This document shows, in pieces, positions 1-9,093 of a DNA stretch of 64,000 nucleotides (position 1 is the stretch's first letter; each line of letters opens with the position of its first letter). Source of the DNA: Pimelobacter simplex (lineage in GTDB: Bacteria; Actinomycetota; Actinomycetes; Propionibacteriales; Nocardioidaceae); assembly GCF_024662235.1 (NCBI RefSeq), contig NZ_CP096276.1, forward strand, positions 6,026,924 to 6,090,923, written 5' to 3'. The notes beneath the pieces are model-generated. The model searched no databases and was not told where the DNA came from. It saw only the letters and a list, made by a program, of their open reading frames with translations. Made by a program: the position numbers and the translations under genes.

Positions 1-3000
1 CTTCGCGCCGCGCCTGACCTTCGCCTTGGCGGTGGTGCTCAGGGTCAGGCTCGCCCGGGTGACCCGGTAGGTCGCCGTGATCGGGCCGCTCGCCGCGAGC
101 TCGTCGGTGCCGGAGAACGCTGCGGTCACGCGGTGCTCGCCGACGCCGAGGGTCGCAGGCAGGGTGAGGGTGACCTCTCCGGCGGCCGGGACCGGGTAGG
201 TCCGGGCGGCGCCGTCGATGGCGATCTCGACCGTGCCGCCCGTACCACCGGGGACGGCGACGGTGGCCGTTGCGGGGGTGCCGTAGGCCGCGGTGCCTGC
301 CGAGAGCGACAGCGCGATCGCGGACTGACCGCGGCTGAGCGCGAACGTGATCACGTTGGACGTCGACGCCTGCGCGGTCGTCGTCTGCGCGAAGACGGCG
401 CTCAGATGGTGCGTGCCGGCCTTGAGGCCGCTCAGCGGCAGGGTGGCGATCCCGTCGATGACATCGGCCCAGCCGAGTGTGGTCGCGCCGTCGAGGAACT
501 CCACGCGACCGGAGGTGTCCGGCCCCGCCACGGTCGCGACCAGGTCGAACGGCTTGTTGACGGCGACCTCGTCCGGGGACCAGGTCAGTGTGGTGCTGGT
601 CGCGTCGAGGGCGGCGAGCTCACCCTCGGCCTCGAGGCCGGTCGCGGCGGCGCGGGCCGTGACGGCGATCGTGCCGCGCACTACGTCCGCGGGGATGGTG
701 AGCCCGGCGCTGGCCAGCCCGGTCCCGTCGGCAACGGCGGAGACCGGTGCGATGCCGTCGGGGGTGAAGGTCACCGACTCGCCGGCCCGGAAGCCCCCGG
801 CCGTCAGCGTGATGGTGTCGCCGGGGACGGGGGTGGGATCGCTGGCCGTGACCGTGCCGACGGTGCCGAGCGAGGCGTGCTCCGCGCACACGTCGCCCGG
901 GACGCCGTACGGCGGGAGCGCGGTGCCCGAGGTGACCCCGTCGTCCTCACGGATGGTCGTGAACACGACGGCGTCCGGTCCCATCACACCGCCCTGGGTG
1001 TTGATCACGCTCGCCTTGAGACTCGTGCCGTTGGTCGCGCTCGGCAGCAGGTCCCCGTTGAGCGTCGCGGTGACGACCTTGCAGGTCTCACCGGGCTCGA
1101 AGACGACCTTCTCCATGGCGGCGCCGGCCCGGCTCGACGTCGAGCCCAGGAGTGAGGCGTACCCCGTGACGCGCCGGTCGGCGGGCTTGTCGAGCGTGAC
1201 CGCGATGTCGTACGTGCCGGGGCCGTTGCCCTCGTCGACGTAGGGCGCGTAGACGCCGAGGACCGGTGCCGTTCCGACAGCGGGCGTTCCGACGGCCGAG
1301 CGCTCGAACGCCAGGTCGGAGAGATAGGCCGCCCCGGCGGTGCTCCCGTCGCTCGCCGGCGCGCCGGCGAAGCGGACCTCCCGGACGTCGCTCAGGTCGA
1401 GGCCGGCCGCGGTGAGGTCGGTGACCGGGACGACGACCTGCTGGAGGACGACCTTCTTCAGCGTCGAGGCGCTGGTGCTCGTTGCCGAGGACGGCAGCCG
1501 GCGCAGGGCCTGCGGGTTGATCGCCGACACGAGCGAGCTCCAGGTGGCGCCCTTGCCGTCGATCACGCTGAGGGTCAGGTCGGTGTCGACGGCGACGCTC
1601 TCGGCGGCCGCGAGCTTGACCGACAGGCGCTCGAAGCCGGACACGTTGCGGCGCGCGGTCGGTACCGCGACCCGCAGCTCGTCGCTCGACCCGGTCCAGC
1701 CGAGCTGGGTGAGCGGCGTGGCCGGGACGTTGCCGCCGTTGCTCGCCGGCGTCCAGTGGGGGACCGTGGCCGAGGCCATCGACGTGCTGGCGCAGGCCGG
1801 CAGCGCCTGCGCGACCGTGCGTCCGGCGAGGCTCGCGCACACCGTCGCCGTGGCCGCGCCGGAGGTGCGGATCAGCGAGCTGGTCGACTCGAACGACGCC
1901 ACCGTGGTGCGCGCGGACGACGGGGCCGTGGCCTGGGTGCGGACGTCCTCTCCGTCGAGCACCTCAGGCACGGCGCCGGTGCCGTCGAACATCGGCAGGA
2001 ACGCGGTCTCCCCGCCGACCGTGAGCCGGAACCAGGCGGCCATGTAGACGCTGCCCTGGCGGTACTGCTCGGCTGCGGTCATCCGGATCGAGCTGCCCGC
2101 GACGGAGGGGTCGGTGCCGCAGACCGGCTCGGTACGCCGCGCGGTGCTGCTGCTCCAGTCGTCGCTGACCGAGTTGAGGTAGACGCCCGGCGTCCAGACG
2201 GTGTTGTAGAAGTTGTGGTTCGCGCCCATCACCCAGGTGCCGGTGCGCAGCGAGTCGTCGCCGAAGGCGTAGCGCGAGTCGTCCAGCATGTGCTGGCCCT
2301 GCTGGTTGGACACGTCGCCGTCGCAGTAGGGGAGGACGACATTCATCGCGACGCCGGGCACGGTCATCCGGGCGAAGTCGACCGGGGCGAGGGGAAGCAC
2401 CGAGCGCAGGCCGAACGGGTGCGCCCGCAGGGTGTTGAGGGTCGCCGCGTAGGTGACGCCCTCGCCGCCGCGCGAGTGTCCCATCAGGCCGACCTGGTCG
2501 AGGTCGAGGCGCCCGACGAGGTCGGCGGCCGCGATGTCGTCCAGCGGTTCCGGCGGGGTGACGAACCCGTCGGCACGCTCGGCCAGCGCGACCGTGCCGC
2601 GGTCGAGAGCCTCGTCGAGCGTGACGTCGGTGTCGGTGGCGTCGTCGTGGAGCCGGACCGGCTTGCCGGCGTTCGCGTCGGCGAGCAGGTCGAGGGTGTC
2701 GAGCACCAGGCGGCCACGGGCCTGGGCGCCCTGGTCGGCCGCGAGCTGGTTGTCGTTGGCGTTGATGGCGTTGGCGGAGATCGAGACGACGGCGTAGCCG
2801 TGGCTGGCGAGGGCCCGCGCGGTGCCGTCGTACCCGAGGTAGCTGGGGATCGAGCGCTGGGTGGCCGAGCAGGGCCAGCGCGCCGGGTTGGCCGCGCCGG
2901 AGCCGTAGCAGTAGCCGTGCCGGCCGTGGAGGAGCAGGACGACGGGGCGCTTGCCGGGGGTGTCGGGCAGGTAGAGCTTGCCCTCCATCTCGCCCCGGAT

Positions 3001-3525
3001 GCCGCCGATCGCGGCCAGGTCGACGCTCTGGTCACCGAACTTGTAGATGGACTCGGTGAAGGTGGCCGGGCCCGGTGCTGACGGATCGGCAGCGAGGGCC
3101 TCCGCCGTGCTCGCCTCGGGAGCCACCGCCGCGCTGCGCGCCGCAGGCGCGGTCGCGTCGCGGCTCGCCCATCCGGCCTCGACACTGTGGGCGTCGGCGA
3201 CCGACGGGTCCGCGGTGAAGACGCTCAGCGAACGGCCGTCGGGGGACTCGGTGGCGACGCCGATCGAGGCACCGTCCACCTCGATGGTCGGCGCGTCCGA
3301 GACGATCGGCAGCGACCGATCGAGCTCGACGGTGACCTCGTAGCCGCCCGGCACGGTGGTGACGGACCAGTCGTCGCCGGCCGCGATCGCGCCGGGGGCG
3401 GCGCCCGCCGACGGAGTGACCCCGGGCAGGGGTGCGAGGAGGGCGAGGGAGAACGGGAGGGCGAGGACGGCCGCGAGGGCCGACCGCCCGGGTCGACGGC
3501 AGGGTCGACGGGAGGAGGGTGACAT
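1..3525 (-). CDS. Secreted alpha/beta-hydrolase with C-terminal Ig-like repeats (3' end outside window)
   Basis: The reading frame stays open from an ATG at 3525 down to base 1, giving at least 1175 residues. An Arg-rich N-terminus, a long Ala/Leu hydrophobic stretch and an AGA-type cleavage region form a signal peptide, so the protein is exported. A PVVLLLHGRHGY oxyanion-type loop is followed by GHSRGGEG with the probable nucleophile near Ser351, typical of the alpha/beta-hydrolase fold (dienelactone-hydrolase or platelet-activating-factor-acetylhydrolase-like). A Gly- and Asn-rich catalytic region with a NHNFYN segment follows. From roughly residue 870 onward the protein becomes Thr/Val/Gly-rich beta repeats resembling bacterial Ig-like domains (VEFLDGATTLG, VTAAFSGTDEL). 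The substrate cannot be read from sequence; an extracellular ester or polyester is plausible. The hydrolase and secretion calls are firm, the C-terminus is missing. Confidence 0.85.
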   Translation of the reverse strand, partial: MSPSSRRPCRRPGRSALAAVLALPFSLALLAPLPGVTPSAGAAPGAIAAGDDWSVTTVPGGYEVTVELDRSLPIVSDAPTIEVDGASIGVATESPDGRSLSVFTADPSVADAHSVEAGWASRDATAPAARSAAVAPEASTAEALAADPSAPGPATFTESIYKFGDQSVDLAAIGGIRGEMEGKLYLPDTPGKRPVVLLLHGRHGYCYGSGAANPARWPCSATQRSIPSYLGYDGTARALASHGYAVVSISANAINANDNQLAADQGAQARGRLVLDTLDLLADANAGKPVRLHDDATDTDVTLDEALDRGTVALAERADGFVTPPEPLDDIAAADLVGRLDLDQVGLMGHSRGGEGVTYAATLNTLRAHPFGLRSVLPLAPVDFARMTVPGVAMNVVLPYCDGDVSNQQGQHMLDDSRYAFGDDSLRTGTWVMGANHNFYNTVWTPGVYLNSVSDDWSSSTARRTEPVCGTDPSVAGSSIRMTAAEQYRQGSVYMAAWFRLTVGGETAFLPMFDGTGAVPEVLDGEDVRTQATAPSSARTTVASFESTSSLIRTSGAATATVCASLAGRTVAQALPACASTSMASATVPHWTPASNGGNVPATPLTQLGWTGSSDELRVAVPTARRNVSGFERLSVKLAAAESVAVDTDLTLSVIDGKGATWSSLVSAINPQALRRLPSSATSTSASTLKKVVLQQVVVPVTDLTAAGLDLSDVREVRFAGAPASDGSTAGAAYLSDLAFERSAVGTPAVGTAPVLGVYAPYVDEGNGPGTYDIAVTLDKPADRRVTGYASLLGSTSSRAGAAMEKVVFEPGETCKVVTATLNGDLLPSATNGTSLKASVINTQGGVMGPDAVVFTTIREDDGVTSGTALPPYGVPGDVCAEHASLGTVGTVTASDPTPVPGDTITLTAGGFRAGESVTFTPDGIAPVSAVADGTGLASAGLTIPADVVRGTIAVTARAAATGLEAEGELAALDATSTTLTWSPDEVAVNKPFDLVATVAGPDTSGRVEFLDGATTLGWADVIDGIATLPLSGLKAGTHHLSAVFAQTTTAQASTSNVITFALSRGQSAIALSLSAGTAAYGTPATATVAVPGGTGGTVEIAIDGAARTYPVPAAGEVTLTLPATLGVGEHRVTAAFSGTDELAASGPITATYRVTRASLTLSTTAKAKVRRGAK

Positions 3526-3654
3526 GGGGGGACTCTCAGCTCGGGAACGCGATTCGGCCGTCCCGGTCGTCACCGAGGTGACACGGCGTCCGACGACCCT
3601 CGTCACCCAAGGTTTCGTCAAGGTTTCAACTAGCTCTGCGCGGCGTTGCCGCGG

Positions 3655-3681
3655 GACCCGGGAAGGTAAAGATCCCGGGTC
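3655..3681 (-). terminator. Perfect 9-bp inverted repeat, candidate terminator
   Basis: GACCCGGGA and TCCCGGGTC are separated by 9 bases. The hairpin sits just downstream of the stop of the leftward membrane-protein gene at 3699 and upstream of the hydrolase start at 3525. There is no U-tract, which is common for actinobacterial terminators. Confidence 0.45.
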
Positions 3682-3698
3682 GTCCCCTCAGCGGAGGG

Positions 3699-4085
3699 TC
3701 AGAGGATGTCGGGGACGACGCTCAGCGTCAGCCCGACCAGGATCGCCAGGACGGCGTACAGCGCGACGCGGCGGTTGCCCGAGCTGGGCGGGGCGTCGGC
3801 GAGGGCCGGCAGGCCCATGCTTCGGCGCCAGTCGTCCTCCTCGCCCTCCCATTGCTCGGCCGGGGTGATCGCGCGCAGCGTGGCGCCGATGCCGAGGAGC
3901 AGGAGCGTGAACGCGCCGCCCGCGACGGTGAGCACCGTGAGGATCGCGGAGACGCCGCGGGTCTCGGTGCCGAACATCAGGCCCGCGCCCATGCCGACCG
4001 ACGCCAGCAGCGCCACGATGCTGAGGATGCTGCCGACCACCTGGTTGTGGCGGGCGACGAAGCCGGGGGACGCGGTGTCGGGCAT
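3699..4085 (-). CDS. Small membrane protein, function unknown
   Basis: A 128-residue protein beginning MPDTASPGF. Three hydrophobic segments are visible: residues about 15-35 (SILSIVALLASVGMGAGLMF), 42-66 (ILTVLTVAGGAFTLLLLGIG) and a C-terminal one (ALYAVLAILVGLTLSVVPDI). A short acidic/Trp loop (EQWEGEEDDWRRSMG) lies between the second and third. The frame extends upstream to 4244, but that part is Arg/Ser-rich and looks non-coding, so I chose the ATG at 4085. I do not recognise a family. Confidence 0.7.
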   Translation of the reverse strand: MPDTASPGFVARHNQVVGSILSIVALLASVGMGAGLMFGTETRGVSAILTVLTVAGGAFTLLLLGIGATLRAITPAEQWEGEEDDWRRSMGLPALADAPPSSGNRRVALYAVLAILVGLTLSVVPDIL

Positions 4086-4332
4086 GGGCCCGACCTTACT
4101 GGGCGGGGCCGAGCGGGCGACGCTCCGGTTTCCCCGATGAACCCCCGCGCTCGCACTCCTCGTAGGTCTGAGCCCTACCCCAACGAGGTCCCCACCTGCG
4201 GGTGCCCGAGGAGCGCTCGCCCTGCGGGCGTCACTTCGGGGCACGACTGCCGCGCGGTGAACGTGGAGATTCGCTGGTAGGAAGGGTCACGGGACCAGGT
4301 CGCTGCGAAAGAACTCAATACGCTGTGTCCCA

Positions 4333-4340
4333 TGCAGCCG
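4333..4340. repeat. Target-site duplication, left copy (TGCAGCCG)
   Basis: The octamer TGCAGCCG directly abuts the left IS end and is repeated exactly at 5763-5770 beyond the right end. An 8-bp duplication is normal for IS256-family transposition and shows that this copy moved as a single element. Confidence 0.9.
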
Positions 4341-5762
4341 GGTCAAGTCCGCTGGGGTGGTGTACGAGGTTGATCCCTCGGTTGGGCGTGTCGGTCAGGC
4401 TGTGAGGGCCTGGAGTTCGGGTTCGGTCACCTCCTCGACGACGCAGGTGTCGACGGCCTGGGCGCGGGCGAGGACGTCGAGTCCGAGGTAGCGGCGGCCT
4501 TCGGCCCACTCGTCGTGCTGCTCGGCCAGGACGGCGCCGACGAGCCGGATGATGCTGGCCCGGTCGGGAAAGATCCCGACCACGTCGGTTCGCCTGCGGA
4601 TCTCGCGGTTGAGGCGCTCGTTGGGGTTGTTGGACCAGATCTGGCGCCAGATCTCCTTCGGGAACGCGGTGAAGGCGAGGATGTCGGCACGAGCGTCCTC
4701 CAGATGCTCGGCCACCTTGGGGAGCTTCTCGGCCAGGGCGTCGACGACCCGGTCGAACTGGGCGTGGACAGCGTCGGCGTCGGGCTGGTCGTAGATCGAG
4801 TGCAGCAGCGCCTTGACCCAGCCCCACGAGGACTTCGGCGTCGCCGACATCAGGTTCGCCGCGTAGTGGGTTCGGCAGCGCTGCCACGAGGCGCCGGGCA
4901 ACGTGGCGCCGATCGCGGCCACCAGCCCGGCGTGGGCGTCGCTGGTGACGAGCTTGACCCCGGCCAGGCCGCGGGCGGTCAGATCCCTCCAGAAGGCCAG
5001 CCACCCGGCGCCGTCCTCGCTGCTGGTGACCTGCACGCCGAGGATCTCGCGGTGCCCGTCGGCGTTGACGCCGGTGGCGACCAGCACGTGGACCGGCACC
5101 ACCCGGCCACCTTCGCGGACCTTGAGCACCAACGCGTCGGCGGCCACGAAGGTGAACGGCCCGGCCTCCTCCAGCCGTCGGGTGCGGAACTGCTCGACGT
5201 GCTCGTCGAGTTCCTTGGCCATCACCGAGACCTGGCTCTTGGACAGGCCGGTGATGCCGAGGGTCTGCACCAGCTTGTCCATCCGCCGCGTCGAGACGCC
5301 GAGCAGGTAACAGGTCGCGACCACACTGGTCAGTGCCCGCTCTGCTCGCTTGCGGCGCTCCAGCAGCCACTCGGGGTACAGCGAACCGGTGCGCAGCTTG
5401 GGAACCGCGACGTCCAGAGTGCCGACGCGGGTGTCGAGGTCGCGGTGCCGGTAGCCGTTGCGGGAGTTGACGCGCTCCATGCTGCGTTCGCCGTAGCCGG
5501 CGCCGCACACCGCGTCGGCCTGCGCCGAGAGCAGCGCATTGACGAACGTGGTGAGCAGGTCCCGCATCAGATCAGGACTGGCCTGGGACAGCTGCTCGTT
5601 CAGGAACTGTGCAGGGTCGATACTGGGTCCAGCGGTCATCGTCGTGGTCCTTCTTCGAGTCGGTTTTCGCAGATCACTCGAAGGATCCACCCGGTGGCCG
5701 CGCCTACGTTGGAGGCACGCGCTCACTCAGGTCCGTCGTACACCACTCTGCTGGACTCCACT
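4341..5762 (-). mobile_element. IS256-family insertion sequence, copy A (1422 bp)
   Basis: The ends are fixed by comparison with the second copy at 59643-61064 and by the 8-bp duplications on both sides. The terminal inverted repeats match at 19 of 26 positions and share an uninterrupted GTGGTGTACGA block at their inner end. The element carries a single transposase gene on the minus strand and no passenger genes. The encoded protein is identical to that of copy B, implying recent transposition. Confidence 0.95.
4395..5639 (-). CDS. IS256-family (mutator type) transposase, copy A
   Basis: A 414-residue DDE transposase beginning MTAGPSIDPAQFLNEQ. Features seen: an N-terminal cysteine-containing segment (AVCGAGYGER), the RNGYRHRDLDTRVGTLDV region typical of mutator-type enzymes, a first catalytic Asp in FVAADALVLKV, a second in VTSDAHAGL, and the conserved NPNERLNREIRRR segment carrying the catalytic Glu. 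Length is normal for the family and no frameshift is present, so the enzyme is probably active. The frame runs 29 codons further upstream, but the ATG at 5639 fits the family N-terminus. Confidence 0.95.
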   Translation of the reverse strand: MTAGPSIDPAQFLNEQLSQASPDLMRDLLTTFVNALLSAQADAVCGAGYGERSMERVNSRNGYRHRDLDTRVGTLDVAVPKLRTGSLYPEWLLERRKRAERALTSVVATCYLLGVSTRRMDKLVQTLGITGLSKSQVSVMAKELDEHVEQFRTRRLEEAGPFTFVAADALVLKVREGGRVVPVHVLVATGVNADGHREILGVQVTSSEDGAGWLAFWRDLTARGLAGVKLVTSDAHAGLVAAIGATLPGASWQRCRTHYAANLMSATPKSSWGWVKALLHSIYDQPDADAVHAQFDRVVDALAEKLPKVAEHLEDARADILAFTAFPKEIWRQIWSNNPNERLNREIRRRTDVVGIFPDRASIIRLVGAVLAEQHDEWAEGRRYLGLDVLARAQAVDTCVVEEVTEPELQALTA

Positions 5763-5770
5763 TGCAGCCG
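5763..5770. repeat. Target-site duplication, right copy (TGCAGCCG)
   Basis: Exact copy of 4333-4340, immediately after the right IS end GGACTCCACT. Confidence 0.9.
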
Positions 5771-6425
5771 CTTGCTGAGGTGACCTTGACGCGCCCATGG
5801 CACTGGGGCGTCGCGGTGGTGGGAAACCCCGTCGCTGAGGTTCCGACCGACTTCGGCGGGCACCTCATCGCGGCTGGTCGAGACGTCATCGCACTGAGCG
5901 TCCGACACGCTCAGGACATCGAGGCCGAGAAGTTCGAGGGTGAATGGGCTACGGCGACGCTGTACGTGCGGTCGTTGGTGCAAGAAGAAGGCACGGACCG
6001 GCACATCCTGTGCGACACGATCGTCGCGACATCTGACGAGACCGTCGCTGTCGGAGACGCTGACGGCATGGTGGTGGTCCCTTCGCCGAGCCTCCGAACT
6101 CGCGTCATCGTGTCGACCGACGACGCCGATCCGACAGGGTTGGAGCGCGTCTGGGTCGACTTGGTTGCTGTCGACGACTGAGGCTTGGGCTTCTGCCACG
6201 CGGTCGCTGTTGGGGCGCTGCGTGACGGCAAGGGTCGGGCCGGCGAAACAGGCCAGGGTGGCTCACTGCCGTGCGTCACCTCTGGACGGTCGACTGCCGG
6301 AGCCCATCCTCCCGAGCGACGGCGCAACGGGTCGATCGCGGACGGTTGCGCCGAGCTTGCTGGTGGTCATGAGTGTTCGTCTGGTTTCTCCGATGAACCG
6401 CCAGCCGCCGTACCCTTGAGCGGTC

Positions 6426-7922
6426 ATGAGCACTGCAGCCCAGCCCCGCACCTACGAGGTCCGCACCTACGGGTGCCAGATGAACGTGCACGACTCCGAG
6501 CGCCTCTCGGGCCTGCTCGAGGACGCCGGCTACGCCGCGGCCCCCGAGGGGGAGCAGGCGGACGTCGTCGTGTTCAACACCTGCGCGGTGCGGGAGAACG
6601 CGGACAACCGCCTCTACGGCAACCTCGGGCACCTGGCGCCGATCAAGGCGAAGCGGCCCGGGATGCAGATCGCGGTCGGGGGCTGCATGGCGCAGAAGGA
6701 CCGCGACACCGTGGTCAAGCGGGCGCCGTGGGTCGACGTGGTCTTCGGGACCCACAACATCGGCTCCCTGCCGGCGCTCCTCGACCGGGCGCGGGTGCAG
6801 GAGGAGGCGCAGGTCGAGATCCTCGAGTCGCTCGACGTGTTCCCGTCGACGCTGCCGACCAAGCGCGAGTCGGCGTACGCCGCGTGGGTGTCGGTGAGCG
6901 TGGGGTGCAACAACACGTGCACGTTCTGCATCGTGCCGAGCCTGCGGGGCAAGGAGAAGGACCGGCGGCCGGGCGAGATCCTGGCCGAGATCGAGGCGCT
7001 CGTCGCCGAGGGGGTCTCCGAGGTCACGCTGCTGGGCCAGAACGTCAACGCCTACGGCGTGGAGTTCGGTGACCGGCAGGCGTTCTCCAAGCTGCTGCGG
7101 GCCTGTGGCGCGATCGAGGGGCTGGAGCGGGTGCGGTTCACGAGCCCGCACCCGGCCGAGTTCACCGACGACGTCATCGAGGCGATGGCCGAGACGCACA
7201 ACGTGATGCCGAGCCTGCACATGCCGCTGCAGTCCGGCTCGTCCAAGGTCCTCAAGGACATGCGCCGGTCCTACCGCCAGGAGAAGTTCCTCGGCATCAT
7301 CGACCGGGTCCGTGCCGCGCTTCCGGACGCGGCGATCACCACCGACATCATCGTCGGCTTCCCGGGCGAGACCGAGGAGGACTTCCAGGAGACCCTCAAG
7401 GTCGTTCGGGAGGCGCGGTTCTCGGGGGCGTTCACCTTCCAGTACTCCAAGCGCCCCGGTACGCCGGCCGCGACCCTGCCCGACCAGGTCGCCCAGGCCG
7501 ACGTCACCGACCGCTACAACCGGCTCGTCGAGCTGGTCAACGAGATCACCTGGGACGAGAACAAGCGCATCGTCGGGCGCGAGCTCGAGCTCATGGTCTC
7601 CGAGGGCGAGGGGCGCAAGGACGCCGCCACCCACCGGCTGTCCGGGCGCGCGCCCGACAACCGGCTCGTGCACTTCGAGGCCGACTTCTCGCAGGTCGAG
7701 GGCGTGCCGCGGCCCGGCGACATGGTGACGGTCCAGGTGACCTATGCCGCGCCGCACCACCTGGTCGCCGACGGTCCGGTACGCGCGCTGCGTCGTACCC
7801 GCTCGGGCGACGCGTGGGAGCGCCGTACGACGGCGCCCGCGCCCGCCTCCGCCGGGGTCGGGCTGGGGATGCCGTCGATCGGCGTCCCCGCGCCGCTGCC
7901 GGACGCCCCCGTCTGCGGCTGA
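6426..7922 (+). CDS. miaB: tRNA-2-methylthio-N6-dimethylallyladenosine synthase MiaB
   Basis: A 498-residue radical-SAM methylthiotransferase that converts i6A37 to ms2i6A37 in tRNAs reading UNN codons, acting after MiaA (encoded at 10183). The UPF0004 N-domain supplies the second Fe-S cluster through Cys17 (YGCQMN), Cys53 (NTCAVREN) and Cys87 (GGCMAQ). The radical-SAM CxxxCxxC motif is Cys161/165/168 (GCNNTCTFC). A C-terminal TRAM domain ([12 protein letters not shown]... to ...VTVQVTYA) binds tRNA. A further C-terminal tail of about 45 residues rich in Ala, Pro and Thr exceeds the usual end. All catalytic residues are present. Confidence 0.97.
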   Translation: MSTAAQPRTYEVRTYGCQMNVHDSERLSGLLEDAGYAAAPEGEQADVVVFNTCAVRENADNRLYGNLGHLAPIKAKRPGMQIAVGGCMAQKDRDTVVKRAPWVDVVFGTHNIGSLPALLDRARVQEEAQVEILESLDVFPSTLPTKRESAYAAWVSVSVGCNNTCTFCIVPSLRGKEKDRRPGEILAEIEALVAEGVSEVTLLGQNVNAYGVEFGDRQAFSKLLRACGAIEGLERVRFTSPHPAEFTDDVIEAMAETHNVMPSLHMPLQSGSSKVLKDMRRSYRQEKFLGIIDRVRAALPDAAITTDIIVGFPGETEEDFQETLKVVREARFSGAFTFQYSKRPGTPAATLPDQVAQADVTDRYNRLVELVNEITWDENKRIVGRELELMVSEGEGRKDAATHRLSGRAPDNRLVHFEADFSQVEGVPRPGDMVTVQVTYAAPHHLVADGPVRALRRTRSGDAWERRTTAPAPASAGVGLGMPSIGVPAPLPDAPVCG

Positions 7923-7933
7923 GGCGGTACGAC

Positions 7934-8668
7934 GTGCCCGCCGACGCGCCGACCATCCTCGCGACCTCCGGGGGTGTGGTCCCCAGCGCCCGCAACCGCT
8001 GGTCCGTCGGCCCCCTGACCCGGTACGCCGTCGACCTGGCCGGCGTCGAGGGCCGGGCGCCGCGGGTCTGCTTCCTCGCGACCGCGTGCGGCGACCAGCC
8101 CGCGGTGCTGCGCGACTTCTACGACATGGCACAGGAGGCGGGCTTCCACGGCAACCACCTCTCGCTCTTCACGATGCCCAACGTGGCCGACGTCCGGGCG
8201 CACCTGCTCGCCCAGGACGTCATCTGGGTGTGGGGCGGCAGCGTCGCGGGCCTGCTGGCGATGTGGGAGCTGCACGGCGTCGGCGCCGCGATGCGCGAGG
8301 CATGGGAGGCCGGCGTGGTGCTGACCGGGGTCTCGGCCGGATCGATCTGCTGGCACTCCGGCGGCACGACGGACTCGTTCGGGCCGGACCTGCGCCCGAT
8401 CACCAACGGGCTCGGGCTGGTGCCCTACTCCAACGGCGTGCACTACGACTCCGAGGAGCAGCGGCGCCCGCTGTTCCAGCAGCTGATCGGTGACGGCGTG
8501 CTGCCGGCCGGCTACGCGACCGATGACGGCGTCGGCCTGCACTACCGCGGGACCGAGCTGGTCGAGGCGCTGACGGAGCAGGCCGGCAAGGCGGCGTATT
8601 TCGTCGAGCGGGGTGCGGCGGGCGGCGCGGTCGAGACCCGGCTGGAGACCCGGCTCCTACGCGGGTGA
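7934..8668 (+). CDS. Peptidase E (family S51) dipeptidase
   Basis: A 244-residue cytoplasmic serine peptidase of the class-I glutamine-amidotransferase-like fold that in known members cleaves Asp-X dipeptides. The nucleophile elbow GVSAGSICW places the Ser at residue 134, preceded by VWGGSVAGLLAMW, and NGVHYDS supplies the conserved His/Asp region. I chose the GTG at 7934 because GAGGCGG lies six bases upstream and only 11 bases separate it from the miaB stop; the frame is open further upstream inside miaB. Close spacing suggests co-transcription with miaB. Confidence 0.88.
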   Translation: MPADAPTILATSGGVVPSARNRWSVGPLTRYAVDLAGVEGRAPRVCFLATACGDQPAVLRDFYDMAQEAGFHGNHLSLFTMPNVADVRAHLLAQDVIWVWGGSVAGLLAMWELHGVGAAMREAWEAGVVLTGVSAGSICWHSGGTTDSFGPDLRPITNGLGLVPYSNGVHYDSEEQRRPLFQQLIGDGVLPAGYATDDGVGLHYRGTELVEALTEQAGKAAYFVERGAAGGAVETRLETRLLRG

Positions 8669-8863
8669 CTCCTCGTCCGGAGCCGTCTCGGAGCGGCGCT
8701 GGTCGTCGAGGCCGAGATCGAGGTCGAGGTCGAGGTCGAGGTCGCGCGACTCGGTGCTGAAGGCGCCGTCCCCGCCGACGCCCTCGATCCGGTTCGGCCC
8801 GCCGGGAGGAGGCTCGGGAGGCTCGGTCGCGGGTTCGGGGCGCGGTGGCAGCTTCTCGTCCAT
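8657..8863 (-). CDS. Small acidic protein with Asp-Leu repeat, function unknown
   Basis: A 68-residue hydrophilic protein, MDEKLPPRPEPATEPPEPPP at the start, that is Pro/Glu-rich and then contains a DLDLDLDLDLGLDD run encoded by a hexanucleotide tandem repeat at about 8712-8742. A strong GAGAGGAAG ribosome-binding site precedes the ATG, which supports a real gene. It converges on the peptidase E gene and overlaps its last 12 bases. Predicted disordered; no family recognised. Confidence 0.6.
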   Translation of the reverse strand: MDEKLPPRPEPATEPPEPPPGGPNRIEGVGGDGAFSTESRDLDLDLDLDLGLDDQRRSETAPDEESPA

Positions 8864-8885
8864 GACTTCCTCTCTTGGAGCACCT

Positions 8886-9047
8886 AGGGCGTGTCTCCCA
8901 AGTCCCCGCCTGCTGCGCGGTGTTTGCGACTCGATCTGGCGGCGTTGTCGCAGACTCGACGGGCCTCCGGCCCGCCTTCACTGCTCCGCCTTGCCAGATC
9001 GGCCGCAAACACCGCTCGCGACGGCGCGGACTTGGGAGACACGCCCT
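8886..9047. repeat. 162-bp near-perfect palindrome (MITE-like or REP-like hairpin)
   Basis: The 20-base end AGGGCGTGTCTCCCAAGTCC (8886-8905) recurs exactly inverted at 9028-9047. Further in, GCGGTGTTTGCG and CGATCTGGC blocks are mirrored, and an inner CGGGCC-TCC-GGCCCG hairpin (8960-8974) sits exactly at the centre. The whole segment therefore folds as one stem-loop. It has no coding capacity and no clear target duplication. It lies downstream of the leftward Nudix gene and could also terminate transcription. Confidence 0.75.
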
Positions 9048-9093
9048 GGAGGAGAGGTATCCGCTCGCGCGGATCCCAGTCGGGCAGGAGCCG

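Larger units (their letters stand above)
4332..6181 (+). pseudogene. 139-residue unknown gene interrupted at its start codon by IS256
   Basis: Removing the IS and one target duplication joins ATG CAG CCG at 4332-4340 to CTT at 5771, giving a continuous frame that ends at the TGA 6179-6181: MQPLAEVTLTRPWHWG... to ...VWVDLVAVDD, 139 residues. The insertion point lies after the A of the ATG, so native promoter and ribosome-binding region are now 1.4 kb away from the body. The protein has no signal peptide or membrane segment and looks like a small soluble alpha/beta or beta-rich domain. I do not recognise it. Its base composition is noticeably less GC3-biased than its neighbours, which suggests acquired DNA. 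Residual expression could only start from internal GTG codons (for example 5780) by read-out from the IS. Confidence 0.75.

Noticed and set aside
6263..6451. 62-residue minus-strand gene before miaB
   Set aside because: No ribosome-binding site, overlaps the miaB start, and composition looks random.
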